DNA of 64,000 nucleotides, taken from assembly GCA_017307755.1 (NCBI GenBank), contig JAFKGQ010000019.1, positions 67,001 to 131,000 of the forward strand. Direction: 5' to 3'. This document shows positions 44,090 through 52,565 of the stretch, piece after piece. Positions within the stretch are counted from its first letter, which is position 1. Each line of letters begins with the position of its first letter. The notes beneath the pieces are model-generated. The model had not been told where the DNA came from. It worked only from the letters and a program-made list of their open reading frames with translations, and searched no databases. Both the position numbers and the translations under genes were made by a program. Source of the stretch: Chitinophagaceae bacterium (lineage in GTDB: Bacteria; Bacteroidota; Bacteroidia; Chitinophagales; Chitinophagaceae).

Positions 44090-45808
44090 TTAACAATTGA
44101 CTTGCCCGGCATGCGACATGGTTGCCAGGGAAAAACCAAAAATACTTCCCTTGCCGGGAATGCTTTGCACCCATATCCGGCCGCCAAGGGCTTCGATAAA
44201 CTCTTTGGAAATGGCCAGACCTAGGCCTGTCCCTGATCTTTCTCTCGTCCCGGGCACTTTAAAATATTTATCAAAGATATAGGACAAATATTTCTCTTCG
44301 ATCCCCCTACCCTGATCGATCACCATAAAACTTACATGACCTTCTTCCTCTTTTACCCTTATCCTGATGTCGCTGCCGCTGTCTGAATATTTCATGGCAT
44401 TGGTCAGAAAATTGATCAGCACCCATGTAACTTTTTCCTCATCCACCTGCATGACTGGAAGATTATCCTCTACCTCTTTATACAATTTCATATGCAATTG
44501 TCCGGCCTGCCACCCGACGGCGCCGATGGCCTTATCCACTATATCGCACGCCTTTACGGGTCCTACCTTCAATTGTATCTTACCTGTCTCTACCTGCGAC
44601 ATATTCAGCAGCTCATCGGTGATCTTCAACAGTCGCTCAGTATTACTTCTGATGGAGCTCAGTATCTCCGACTGATCGCTGTTCAGCCGGCCCACTCTTT
44701 CGTCGTCCAGCAATTGACCTCCGACCTTTAGCGCAAATAAAGGTGTCTTTAGCTCATGAGAGATCGTGGCGATAAAATTGGTCTTGGCTGCATCGAGTTC
44801 CTGGAAAGGAGTGACATTCCTCAATATGATCACTATTCCGCCGGCGGTATTATCGGTCTGGATGGGAATGGATTCACGGGCAAAAAAATTCTCCTTCCCG
44901 CCCGTAACGATCCGCAGCTTTTTTCCCCCATCCTTTTGTAAGACCGTCCTTAAAAGATCGTTGTTCAGGGCGATATCGGGAGCATACTGGCCGACGGTAT
45001 CTTGCTGCTGAAGCCCAAAAAGATTCTCGGCGACAGCATTAAAGAACAGGATCTTATTCTTATCGTTCAGCACGATGACCCCGTCGTTCATCTTGTTGAT
45101 GATGGTTTCGATCCTGTTCTTTTCAAATCTCATCTCCGCGAGATTGCTGTGCTCGTACTCGTCCAGCTTTTCCGCCATGGAATTGAACGCTTCGGCCAGT
45201 TTGCCGAACTCATCGTGCTTATCCCACTGCACCCGTTTGCTATAATTTTTATTCGCAATTTCTCTGATACCTTCCGACAGGATACGGATGGGCTTTGAGA
45301 TAACCGAGGGGAAATTCAATACAAATGTAAAAGCAGCCAGGCTCAGCACCACGACGATCAGTGTCAGCCAAAAAGTGGCCTGGATGGCCGTGTTGGCGGC
45401 GACGACGTTCTTGTGAATGATGGCTATCTGGTTGACGTCCTCTATCGTCAGGATCGCCCTGCGTATGCGTCTGTAATCCTGGAATCCCCGGGGGTCCTTC
45501 TTAAACTGTTCGAACAGCTGGCGTACTTCCACCGTAGCTTCAAATTCGCCGGGTTCGGTGATATTGTTCTCTTCCAGTTTAAGGTTGTTCTCAAAGACAG
45601 GGATCATCGACAGATCTTCGGGGAATTCATTCAGCGCCTTTAACATGTGATTGCAGTACTCCAGGCTGATGTGGTTGTCTTTAAGTATCTTACCCGCATC
45701 TGCGCTCAACCGTTTCACATAAAAGATACCCAGGCCGCCAAAGGCCAGGATGACGGCAAACAAAATAAGCAATCCGGCGGTCAATTTTGTCTTTATCCCT
45801 GTTTGCAT
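44090..45808 (-). CDS. HAMP/PAS sensor histidine kinase associated with the kdp cluster
   Basis: 572 residues from ATG 45808 (an ATG eight codons earlier is possible). TM1 lies near residues 10-32, a roughly 130-residue periplasmic helical sensor follows, TM2 lies near 165-190, then HAMP, a PAS domain (MNDGVIVLNDKNKILFFNAVAENLFG), HisKA with phospho-acceptor His351 in SHELKTP, and HATPase with NFLTNAMKYS and DQGRGI, plus GTGLGLAISK. It has neither the KdpD nor the universal-stress-protein domain found in classic KdpD sensors. Together with the sigma-54 regulator it probably replaces KdpDE. Confidence 0.94.
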   Translation of the reverse strand: MQTGIKTKLTAGLLILFAVILAFGGLGIFYVKRLSADAGKILKDNHISLEYCNHMLKALNEFPEDLSMIPVFENNLKLEENNITEPGEFEATVEVRQLFEQFKKDPRGFQDYRRIRRAILTIEDVNQIAIIHKNVVAANTAIQATFWLTLIVVVLSLAAFTFVLNFPSVISKPIRILSEGIREIANKNYSKRVQWDKHDEFGKLAEAFNSMAEKLDEYEHSNLAEMRFEKNRIETIINKMNDGVIVLNDKNKILFFNAVAENLFGLQQQDTVGQYAPDIALNNDLLRTVLQKDGGKKLRIVTGGKENFFARESIPIQTDNTAGGIVIILRNVTPFQELDAAKTNFIATISHELKTPLFALKVGGQLLDDERVGRLNSDQSEILSSIRSNTERLLKITDELLNMSQVETGKIQLKVGPVKACDIVDKAIGAVGWQAGQLHMKLYKEVEDNLPVMQVDEEKVTWVLINFLTNAMKYSDSGSDIRIRVKEEEGHVSFMVIDQGRGIEEKYLSYIFDKYFKVPGTRERSGTGLGLAISKEFIEALGGRIWVQSIPGKGSIFGFSLATMSHAGQVNC

Positions 45809-45853
45809 GCTGATCGATGGATTATCCTGCAAATGTACATAGAGGTACGGGAA

Positions 45854-46951
45854 TCACCGGAATCGGGCGGTCATGCCCGCCGTGAACCAAAAATCATTGG
45901 TTGTACCCGTCTGATCCCGCTTGGGATATACATCCGCAGGTGATTTGAAATACCGGGTTTCCAACCGGAAGAGCACATCTTTTGTAACAGACAGATTATA
46001 ACCGAGACTGGCGCTGGAAAGTTTGAAGCCAGGGACATTGGTGACGGGTGTCAGCAATACCTGGTAGGGATCGTCAAAATGTTCGATCCTCGCGGAGAAG
46101 GAATTACCAGGGGCGAATGTATAGCGGGCGCAAAGATTGGCATTCCACCATTTTCTTGTTGCAAGTTTTCCCCCTTCATCCCTGTGTTGCCATCCTATAT
46201 AGGCATCTGCCGTAAAAGCCCACGTTTCCGAGGGGGTAAAAGAGGCGTACAGGTCCGTAAAATACCGGTTCTTATACCCCGGATTGGTAGCGGAGCTTTC
46301 ATTCCCGATGTAGGTATTCCAGTTGATGTCCCATTTATCATTGGGTTTGAATTCCAGCTGTGATCCGAAATCCAGCGGGTCATGCTGAGCCTGTATCACC
46401 TGCCATCCATTCAGCAGATAGAGATAGGCGGTCCATCTGGCGTTCAAAGGCAGGGTTAGTTTGGCGCCCGTCAAATAATAGGGTACATTCTCCGGCCCCA
46501 GGCTCCGGGTATAGGGTATCTGATCAAAAGAATAGGCGCTTTCGTTTGTATAAGGCGAGCCGATCACCCCTGCATCCAGCCAGATGTCTTTGTTCTTAAA
46601 CAACCGTACACCTATATTCGCCTCCAGGATATTCTGCAGGGTCTGCCGCTCTGAGACATAGTTGGCATTCATATAAGTCCCATACCCCGGCGTGAAGGTG
46701 GCGCGCACTCTATCCGAAGTATATTTCAGACTGATATATGCCAGGTTCACATTGACCTCATTATCCCTGTTAAAAGACACAAAATAAGGACGGTTTGCGT
46801 CTTTTGGGTGTATAGTAGCGTACGAAATATATATATCTGCATATCCCTCCACGGTCAGTTTACCTTTTTTTATTACAGAATCGACGTTTATCTGTGCTTG
46901 TGTTTGCCGGGACAGACATAAAAATGCAGCTATCATTACAATCATCTTCAT
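45854..46951 (-). CDS. BBP2-type outer membrane beta-barrel (porin-like) protein of the kdp cluster
   Basis: 365 residues with a signal peptide ending TQAQ. The body is a barrel of the putative beta-barrel porin-2 (OmpL-like, PF07642) type: LTVEGYADIYISY at the start, VNVNLAYISLKYTSDRVRATFTPGYGTYM, LFKNKDIWLDAGVIGSPYTNESAYSF, NARWTAYLYLLNGWQVIQ, and VLFRLETRYF near the end. It lies between kdpC (10 bp upstream) and the kinase (45 bp downstream). Such a barrel might let K+ pass the outer membrane to feed the Kdp pump; that role is inferred from gene order only. Confidence 0.85.
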   Translation of the reverse strand: MKMIVMIAAFLCLSRQTQAQINVDSVIKKGKLTVEGYADIYISYATIHPKDANRPYFVSFNRDNEVNVNLAYISLKYTSDRVRATFTPGYGTYMNANYVSERQTLQNILEANIGVRLFKNKDIWLDAGVIGSPYTNESAYSFDQIPYTRSLGPENVPYYLTGAKLTLPLNARWTAYLYLLNGWQVIQAQHDPLDFGSQLEFKPNDKWDINWNTYIGNESSATNPGYKNRYFTDLYASFTPSETWAFTADAYIGWQHRDEGGKLATRKWWNANLCARYTFAPGNSFSARIEHFDDPYQVLLTPVTNVPGFKLSSASLGYNLSVTKDVLFRLETRYFKSPADVYPKRDQTGTTNDFWFTAGMTARFR

Positions 46952-46961
46952 AGTAGTAGCT

Positions 46962-47531
46962 TTAAGATTTGTTTAGTTTATCCAATGCGATATTTAGTTT
47001 GAGGACATTCACTTTTGAGGGGCCAAACAAGCCCAGGAAAGGGCGTTCGGTTTGTTTTTCGATAAGTTCCGTAAGAACAACCTCGGACATACGCCGTGCT
47101 GCGGCGACACGACGAATCTGTATCTTTACGGCCGCGGGTGAGAGGTCAGGGTCCAGACCGCTGCCCGAGCAGGTCACCAGTTCGGCAGGGATATCTTCCT
47201 TCTTTACCCCGGGATGATGAGTAAGGAACGTATCGATCTTTGTTTGTACATCTTTGAGGTAATCAGGATTGGAAGGGCCTTTATTGCTTCCGCCGCTGCC
47301 TGCGGCATTGTAATTCACGGCAGATGGCCGGCCCCAGAAATAAATATCTTTATCGAACTTCTGTCCTACATTGGCATATCCTACGACCTTTCCGTCCACG
47401 ACCAACGTCTCTCCTTTGCCCTTTCCGGGGGTTAGTTTTCCGACACCTGACAGGATCAGCGGATAGATGACACAACACAGGATAATAAATACAAGTGTCA
47501 GTTTTGCAGAGATCAGTATATACTTTTTCAT
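46962..47531 (-). CDS. kdpC: K(+)-transporting ATPase subunit C
   Basis: 189 residues. One N-terminal membrane segment (residues about 8-28) and a periplasmic domain with family motifs: FWGRPSAVNYNAAGSGGSNKGPSNP, ELVTCSGSGLDPDLSP and RVAAARRMSEVVLTELI, then LGLFGPSKVNVLKLNIALD. KdpC stabilises the KdpFABC complex and supports K+ binding. The gene starts 17 bp after kdpB. Length and motifs are normal for the family. Confidence 0.97.
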   Translation of the reverse strand: MKKYILISAKLTLVFIILCCVIYPLILSGVGKLTPGKGKGETLVVDGKVVGYANVGQKFDKDIYFWGRPSAVNYNAAGSGGSNKGPSNPDYLKDVQTKIDTFLTHHPGVKKEDIPAELVTCSGSGLDPDLSPAAVKIQIRRVAAARRMSEVVLTELIEKQTERPFLGLFGPSKVNVLKLNIALDKLNKS

Positions 47532-47548
47532 TTGATGAATTAATAGAG

Positions 47549-49600
47549 TTACATAAATAATGCAAGCAGCATATCGATCAGTTTGATCCCGATGAAGGGC
47601 GCTATGATACCACCCAACCCATAAATCAGCAGGTTCCTTCTCAAAAGCGCGCCGGCGCCGATGGGTCTGTAGGTCACCCCTCTCAGCGCCAGGGGTATCA
47701 GTATGGGAATGATAATGGCATTGAAGATCACTGCTGAAAGGATGGCGCTTTCGGGGCTTTTCAGGTCCATGATATTTAAAGCCTTTAATGCGGGTATCGT
47801 GGTAATGAACAGGGCGGGTACGATGGCGAAGTATTTAGCCACATCATTGGCTATGGAGAAAGTGGTCAGTGTCCCCCGGGTCATCAACAGCTGTTTGCCT
47901 ATCTCCACGATCTCTATCAGTTTCGTAGGGTCGTTGTCCAGGTCTACCATATTCCCCGCCTCTTTGGCGGCCTGTGTTCCACTGTTCATGGCCACGCCAA
48001 CATCCGCCTGGGCCAGGGCGGGGGCGTCGTTGGTACCATCTCCCATCATGGCCACCAGTTTACCGCCCGTCTGCTCTTTGCGGATATAGTTCATTTTATC
48101 TTCCGGCTTGGCCTCGGCGATAAAGTCGTCCACTCCGGCCTTCTGTGCTATAAACTTTGCCGTCAGAGGGTTGTCGCCTGTGACCATTACGGTCTTGACA
48201 CCCATTTTACGCAGTCGCTGAAAACGTTCGCTGATGCCGGGTTTTATAATATCATGCAGCTCTATAACTCCCAGGACCTTTTCATCCCTGCTGACCACCA
48301 GGGGAGTACCTCCATTGGAGGAGATGATACGCACCTGCTCCTCGGTGTCGGCAGGAAAGGAATTACCGGCCTTTAGCACACACCTGGAAATGGCGTCGAA
48401 TGCGCCTTTCCGGATACTCGTTCCGTCGATATCAACCCCGCTGCTGCGGGTTTCTGCGGTGAAGGGGATAAACTTTGTATTCTCTACCTGGACAGCTGGT
48501 CCCTTGACACCTACGCTCGTCCCTAACTCCACGATGGACTTGCCCTCCGGCGTTTCATCCGCCAGGGAAGCCAGTATACAGGATTCTATGAATGCGGATT
48601 CTTCCACGCCCCCGCTGGGATAAAAGTGGGTGGCTTTCCTGTTGCCAATAGTAATGGTACCTGTCTTATCAAGCAGCAGGGTATCGAGATCACCTGCTGT
48701 CTCCACCGCCTTACCGCTCTTGGTGATCACATTGGCACGGAGGGCCCGGTCCATCCCTGCAATACCGATGGCGCTAAGCAATCCGCCGATGGTGGTGGGT
48801 ATCAGACAGACGAACAGGGAGATAAAGGCTGCGATGGTGATGGGTGTACCCGCATAGTCGGCAAATGGTTTCAGGGTTACGCACACGATCAGGAAGATAA
48901 TGGTAAAGCTGGCCAGCAGAATGGTAAGGGCGATCTCATTGGGTGTCTTCTGCCGGGAAGCGCCTTCCACCAGGGCGATCATCTTATCCAAAAAACTTTC
49001 CCCGGGCTCGGTGGTCACGCGCACCCGTATCTTATCGCTCAGCACTTTTGTACCCCCGGTGACGCTGGACTTATCGCCTCCGGCTTCCCGGATGACGGGC
49101 GCCGACTCACCGGTGATGGCGGACTCGTCGATCGTCGCCAGTCCCTGAATGATCTCTCCATCCATAGGGATGGTGTCCCCGGCCTCGCAAATAAAGACAT
49201 CGCCTTTTCTCAGTTGTGAAGAGGGAATGGTTTTTATTTCGTTCATATAGATCTCGCCTACGGGAAAGATCTTTTTTGCCGGCGTGTCTTCCCTGGTCTT
49301 GCGGAGGCTTTCCGCCTGTGCCTTACCCCTGGCCTCCGCAATTGCCTCGGCAAAATTTGCAAACAGGACGGTCACCAGCAGGATGAAGAAGATAAGAAAA
49401 TTATATCCGAGGGTCCCCTGGGACCGTTCGCCGGACATTATCCAGCAACAGACAGCCAGCATAATGATGGTGCCGATATATACCGTGAACATGACGGGAT
49501 TTTTCACCATGATCCGGGGTTTGAGTTTAATAAAAGATTGTTTCAAAGCCTCCTTCACCAGCGAGGGTTCGAATAATCTATTTGGATTGATGTTTGACAT
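47549..49600 (-). CDS. kdpB: K(+)-transporting P-type ATPase subunit B
   Basis: 683 residues, the catalytic subunit of the high-affinity K+ pump. The phosphorylation motif DKTGTIT is present near residue 310, with GDN and MMGDGTNDAPALAQADVGVAM of the P domain, TGES of the A domain, and a KGAFDAI nucleotide-binding segment. Seven membrane segments fit the family. The first 60 residues (FEPSLVKEALKQSFIKLKPR) are the KdpB N-terminal helix. It lies 26 bp after kdpA and 17 bp before kdpC. Confidence 0.98.
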   Translation of the reverse strand: MSNINPNRLFEPSLVKEALKQSFIKLKPRIMVKNPVMFTVYIGTIIMLAVCCWIMSGERSQGTLGYNFLIFFILLVTVLFANFAEAIAEARGKAQAESLRKTREDTPAKKIFPVGEIYMNEIKTIPSSQLRKGDVFICEAGDTIPMDGEIIQGLATIDESAITGESAPVIREAGGDKSSVTGGTKVLSDKIRVRVTTEPGESFLDKMIALVEGASRQKTPNEIALTILLASFTIIFLIVCVTLKPFADYAGTPITIAAFISLFVCLIPTTIGGLLSAIGIAGMDRALRANVITKSGKAVETAGDLDTLLLDKTGTITIGNRKATHFYPSGGVEESAFIESCILASLADETPEGKSIVELGTSVGVKGPAVQVENTKFIPFTAETRSSGVDIDGTSIRKGAFDAISRCVLKAGNSFPADTEEQVRIISSNGGTPLVVSRDEKVLGVIELHDIIKPGISERFQRLRKMGVKTVMVTGDNPLTAKFIAQKAGVDDFIAEAKPEDKMNYIRKEQTGGKLVAMMGDGTNDAPALAQADVGVAMNSGTQAAKEAGNMVDLDNDPTKLIEIVEIGKQLLMTRGTLTTFSIANDVAKYFAIVPALFITTIPALKALNIMDLKSPESAILSAVIFNAIIIPILIPLALRGVTYRPIGAGALLRRNLLIYGLGGIIAPFIGIKLIDMLLALFM

Positions 49601-49626
49601 ACGTTCTTTTTTTCAAAAAGGGAATT

Positions 49627-51342
49627 TTAATGCATGCTGAAATATTCGGCCACAGGTCCCAGTATCAGGGGCGGGAAATAAGACAGCGCGGTGATAATGA
49701 TGATGACGGCAAACGTCATGATGCCAAAGGTGAAGGAGTCCACCTTTAGTGTCCCTGAGCTCTCCGGTATGTATTTTTTTCCAGCCAGCAAACCGCCGAT
49801 GGCTACCGGCCCGATCATCGGCAGGTATCTGCCTGCCAGCAACGCCAGCCCTGCCGTGATATTCCAAAAAGGGTTGTTATCGGCCAGGCCTTCAAAACCG
49901 CTGCCGTTGTTGGCATTACAGGAAGTATATTGGTACAGCATTTCCGAGAAGCCATGATACCCGGGATTATTTAGCCAGCCAGACGGCTTGACTGCCCAGT
50001 CCGCGTTGGGGTGATGAACAAAATAATAAGCTGCCAGTGCCGTGAACCCTTTTACCACAAAGGCGGAGAGTAGGGTCACAAGGGCCGCGATCTTTACTTC
50101 GCGGGCTTCCACCTTATGTCCCATAAATTCCGGCGTTCGTCCCACCATCAGTCCGGATATGAATACTGCAATAATGATGTAGATATAATAGTTGAGAAAA
50201 CCCACCCCATCGCCGCCGTAGAAGGCATTGATCAACATGCCTAGCATCTGCATGAGCCCTGATACAGGCATCGAGCTATCATGCATGGAATTGACGGAGC
50301 CGGTAGAGATAATGGTAGTAATAATGCTCCAGTAACCCGAGGCTGCTGGTCCTATCCGGACCTCCTTGCCCTCCATGGCGCCCGTAGCCTGTGATACCCC
50401 CAGCCGGGAGATCTCCGGGTTACCATGAACCTCCGATATAACAGTAGGTATCAGCAAGACCAACATACCCACCGTCATGATGCCAAAAACGATATAAGCA
50501 AACTTCTTTCGACGGATATACCACCCCATGGCAAACAGGAGGGCGACAGGGATCAGTGTCTGCGAGACGATCTCCAGCATATTGGTAAAATAGTTGGGGT
50601 TTTCAAGGGGATGGGCGGAATTGGCCCCAAACCATCCGCCTCCATTAGTGCCCAGATGTTTGATAGCGATCATCCCTGCTGCGGGACCCCGCGACACCTG
50701 TACGGTGTCACCTTGCAGTGTCGTGATCGTATCCTTTCCATCAAAGCTGGTGGGTGTACCGTTGAAGGCCAGCAGAACGGCCATGATCAGACATAAAGGC
50801 AGCAGGATGCGGGTGATCGTCTTTGTAAAGATCACCCAGAAATTACCCAGGTTGGTGGTCGTCTTTTGTTTCAGTCCGTTGAAAAGCGCTATGAGACAGG
50901 CGATACCTGTGGCTGCGCTGACAAACTGGAGGAAAGTGATCACAAACAGCTGTGTAAGATAGGTTACCCCTGTCTCGCCGGAATAGTCCTGGAGATTACA
51001 GTTCACCAGGAAGCTGATGGCGGTGTTGAACGTAAGATCTGGTGTCATGTCGGGGTTTCCATCGGGGTTCAATGGAAGATGCCCCTGGAAAAGCAGCAGT
51101 ACAAAAGCATATACCAACCACAGCAGGTTGATGGTCAGCATGGCCTTTAGGAATTCCTTCCAGTTCATGCCTTTGGCAGGATCCACATGGCACCAGCGGA
51201 AAATGCGTCTTTCAAAGGGGTTGAGAAAGTCGGTAAAGGTTTTCTCCCCGCTGAAGACCCGGGCGATATATTTACCCAAGGGGAACGCCAGCAGGATGGT
51301 GATCAAAAAGGAGGCTATAATACCCAATATTTCGGTGTTCAT
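49627..51342 (-). CDS. kdpA: K(+)-transporting ATPase subunit A
   Basis: 571 residues with about ten membrane segments; the K+-selecting channel-like subunit. Family signatures visible are ERRIFRWCHVDPAKGMNWKEF, FNTAISFLVNCNLQDYSGETG (selectivity region), IKHLGTNGGGWFGANSAHPLENP, and YTSCNANNGSGFEGL. Start at ATG 51342, 4 bp after the kdpF stop. With kdpF, kdpB and kdpC it forms the complete KdpFABC pump. Confidence 0.98.
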   Translation of the reverse strand: MNTEILGIIASFLITILLAFPLGKYIARVFSGEKTFTDFLNPFERRIFRWCHVDPAKGMNWKEFLKAMLTINLLWLVYAFVLLLFQGHLPLNPDGNPDMTPDLTFNTAISFLVNCNLQDYSGETGVTYLTQLFVITFLQFVSAATGIACLIALFNGLKQKTTTNLGNFWVIFTKTITRILLPLCLIMAVLLAFNGTPTSFDGKDTITTLQGDTVQVSRGPAAGMIAIKHLGTNGGGWFGANSAHPLENPNYFTNMLEIVSQTLIPVALLFAMGWYIRRKKFAYIVFGIMTVGMLVLLIPTVISEVHGNPEISRLGVSQATGAMEGKEVRIGPAASGYWSIITTIISTGSVNSMHDSSMPVSGLMQMLGMLINAFYGGDGVGFLNYYIYIIIAVFISGLMVGRTPEFMGHKVEAREVKIAALVTLLSAFVVKGFTALAAYYFVHHPNADWAVKPSGWLNNPGYHGFSEMLYQYTSCNANNGSGFEGLADNNPFWNITAGLALLAGRYLPMIGPVAIGGLLAGKKYIPESSGTLKVDSFTFGIMTFAVIIIITALSYFPPLILGPVAEYFSMH

Positions 51343-51346
51343 CTTA

Positions 51347-51427
51347 TTAAAATTTTTCCGGCTTTATTAGAACATACAACAGATAAGCAAGAATGGCGAT
51401 GGATAAAATAAAAAGCAGTGTCATCAT
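51347..51427 (-). CDS. kdpF: K(+)-transporting ATPase subunit F (26 residues)
   Basis: The minus strand has ATGATGACACTG and 27 codons to TAA at 51347. The peptide is a single membrane helix ending YVLIKPEKF, the canonical KdpF C-terminus (L-Y-x-L-x-K-P-E-K-F). KdpF stabilises the KdpABC complex. It lies 4 bp before kdpA and 3 bp after the preceding small ORF. It is below the size of most gene callers' cut-off. The first or the second ATG may be used. Confidence 0.9.
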   Translation of the reverse strand: MMTLLFILSIAILAYLLYVLIKPEKF

Positions 51428-51430
51428 AAA

Positions 51431-51514
51431 TTATATTTTTTCGAAGTAATCAATGGATTTGAAAAAAAGCCAAAAGCAGGCGAGGCAGACAAGTAGTAGA
51501 AGAAGAGCGTGCAT
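51431..51514 (-). CDS. Unnamed 27-residue membrane peptide at the head of the kdp operon
   Basis: Minus-strand ATG at 51514 and TAA at 51431 give 27 residues: a leucine-rich hydrophobic helix (MHALLLLLVCLACFWLFF) followed by KSIDYFEKI. It ends 3 bp before kdpF, so it is almost certainly translated from the same mRNA. One predicted helix with a short charged tail is the same size class as KdpF but has another tail motif (DYFEKI). Two Cys lie within the helix. I do not recognise a named family; it may be an extra Kdp subunit or a leader peptide. Evidence is spacing and composition only. Confidence 0.55.
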   Translation of the reverse strand: MHALLLLLVCLACFWLFFKSIDYFEKI

Positions 51515-51547
51515 AAAAAGGTTTTGTTTCCCTTAGTATCTAAAGGA

Positions 51548-51580
51548 GTGCCTAAGTGGCACACAAGGGGTAATGACCCC
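51548..51580. promoter_or_regulatory. Two inverted repeats upstream of the kdp operon, possible regulator site
   Basis: GTGCC-N5-GGCAC lies at 51548-51562 and GGGGT-N4-ACCCC at 51567-51580, 34 to 66 bp upstream of the first small ORF (minus strand). The 5-N5-5 dyad has the same geometry as NtrC-type binding sites (GCACC-N5-GGTGC). I could not find a convincing sigma-54 -24/-12 promoter (GG-N10-GC) beside it. Confidence 0.4.
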
Positions 51581-51653
51581 GGCAATGATCTGTTTGTCAG
51601 AGATGTAGAGCTTATTTATCGTGAAGATGAAGAGGGGAAGAAAAAGAGATAGA

Positions 51654-51672
51654 ACCTATCAATTTGATAGGT
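51654..51672 (-). terminator. Possible terminator of the phosphoesterase-YceI-cytochrome operon
   Basis: Perfect inverted repeat ACCTATCAA and TTGATAGGT with one central base, 5 bp after the stop at 51678 on the minus strand, followed by a pyrimidine-rich but not pure T stretch. Confidence 0.45.
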
Positions 51673-51677
51673 ACCCC

Positions 51678-52565
51678 TCAAAACGAGTATCTGCCTGCCT
51701 GGCATATCATCCAATCCACCAGCTCCTCTTTATCCACCATATCCCAGGTGGAGGCCGTCTGTTCCTGGAAGGTCACCAGCTCTGCATTCCGGTTGCCCGC
51801 CAATTGCTGTTCGTTGATAAACCCCGCCATGTCGGGATAGTTGTTGTCGTAGATGCTCTTGCTCCTGACGGAGAAACAACAGGTGATGTCCGCATAAGCA
51901 TAGGCCCGAATGGAAAGGTCCTTAAATAGCATGGGTTTGTCCATCTGTGTGTCAAAATAGGAATAAGGAGAGAACTGGATATATCTATCTATGTCCGTTA
52001 CCGGGGTCGCTTTTAAATTCTCGTTGAACAGATAGGTTATCATGGTACCTTCAAAAAAACGCGTCTCGTCCTGGATATTTCTCACTTGTCTTTGACACTC
52101 GTACCATTGCCGTACCCAGTCGATGGCGCATTCGTTCAGGACCACTCCTTTTATGGCGGGATTGGATAAAGACTTTCCTCTCTTGCAGTATTCGATATAT
52201 TTCAGGGCCCGGTGACCGGCAGCCAGTACCCCCAAAAGAAAAATATTCCTATCGGGTAGATGATACCTGGCAAAAATATTTTCTATCAGCGTGTCTACGA
52301 ATATCAATGACTTTTCGGAGAAATACAGATCGACAGGTACGCCGGTGGCAATAATAAGAAAAGCGAAGCCTTTTTTAAGGGCTTCGCTCTTGATACGGTG
52401 GTACTTGGAAGAATCACTGATATATAGGCTATTGTCTTCCAAAACTACCACGGTACCCGATAGGAAAGGTTCATGGTCTGGTAGCGTTAGTATGTATCCT
52501 TTTTCATGGTGACTGCAGCTACATGTGCTATTTCTCTGAGACATTATCCGGATGTGGTTGTCCAT
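51678..52565 (-). CDS. Alpha/beta-hydrolase-like protein lacking the nucleophile serine; unknown function
   Basis: 295 residues from ATG 52565, or 288 from ATG 52544; both starts lie inside the cytochrome gene (38 or 17 bp overlap). No signal peptide. The part FAFLIIATGVPVDLYFSEKSLIFVDTLIENIFARYHL and FLLGVLAAGHRALKYIEYCKRG resembles the strand, helix and nucleophile elbow of esterase-type hydrolases, but the expected G-x-S-x-G reads GVLAA, with Leu114 at the serine position. A CSCSHH stretch near residues 15-20 is Cys/His-rich. The later part (SYFDTQMDKPMLFKDLSIRAYAYADI) is not assigned. If the fold is right, the protein is a non-catalytic hydrolase relative, perhaps a binding or regulatory partner in this operon. 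Confidence 0.55.
   Translation of the reverse strand: MDNHIRIMSQRNSTCSCSHHEKGYILTLPDHEPFLSGTVVVLEDNSLYISDSSKYHRIKSEALKKGFAFLIIATGVPVDLYFSEKSLIFVDTLIENIFARYHLPDRNIFLLGVLAAGHRALKYIEYCKRGKSLSNPAIKGVVLNECAIDWVRQWYECQRQVRNIQDETRFFEGTMITYLFNENLKATPVTDIDRYIQFSPYSYFDTQMDKPMLFKDLSIRAYAYADITCCFSVRSKSIYDNNYPDMAGFINEQQLAGNRNAELVTFQEQTASTWDMVDKEELVDWMICQAGRYSF

Noticed and set aside
51557..51562. TGGCAC as a sigma-54 -24 box upstream of kdp
   Set aside because: It points to the plus strand, away from kdp, and no TTGC follows at the needed spacing on either strand.
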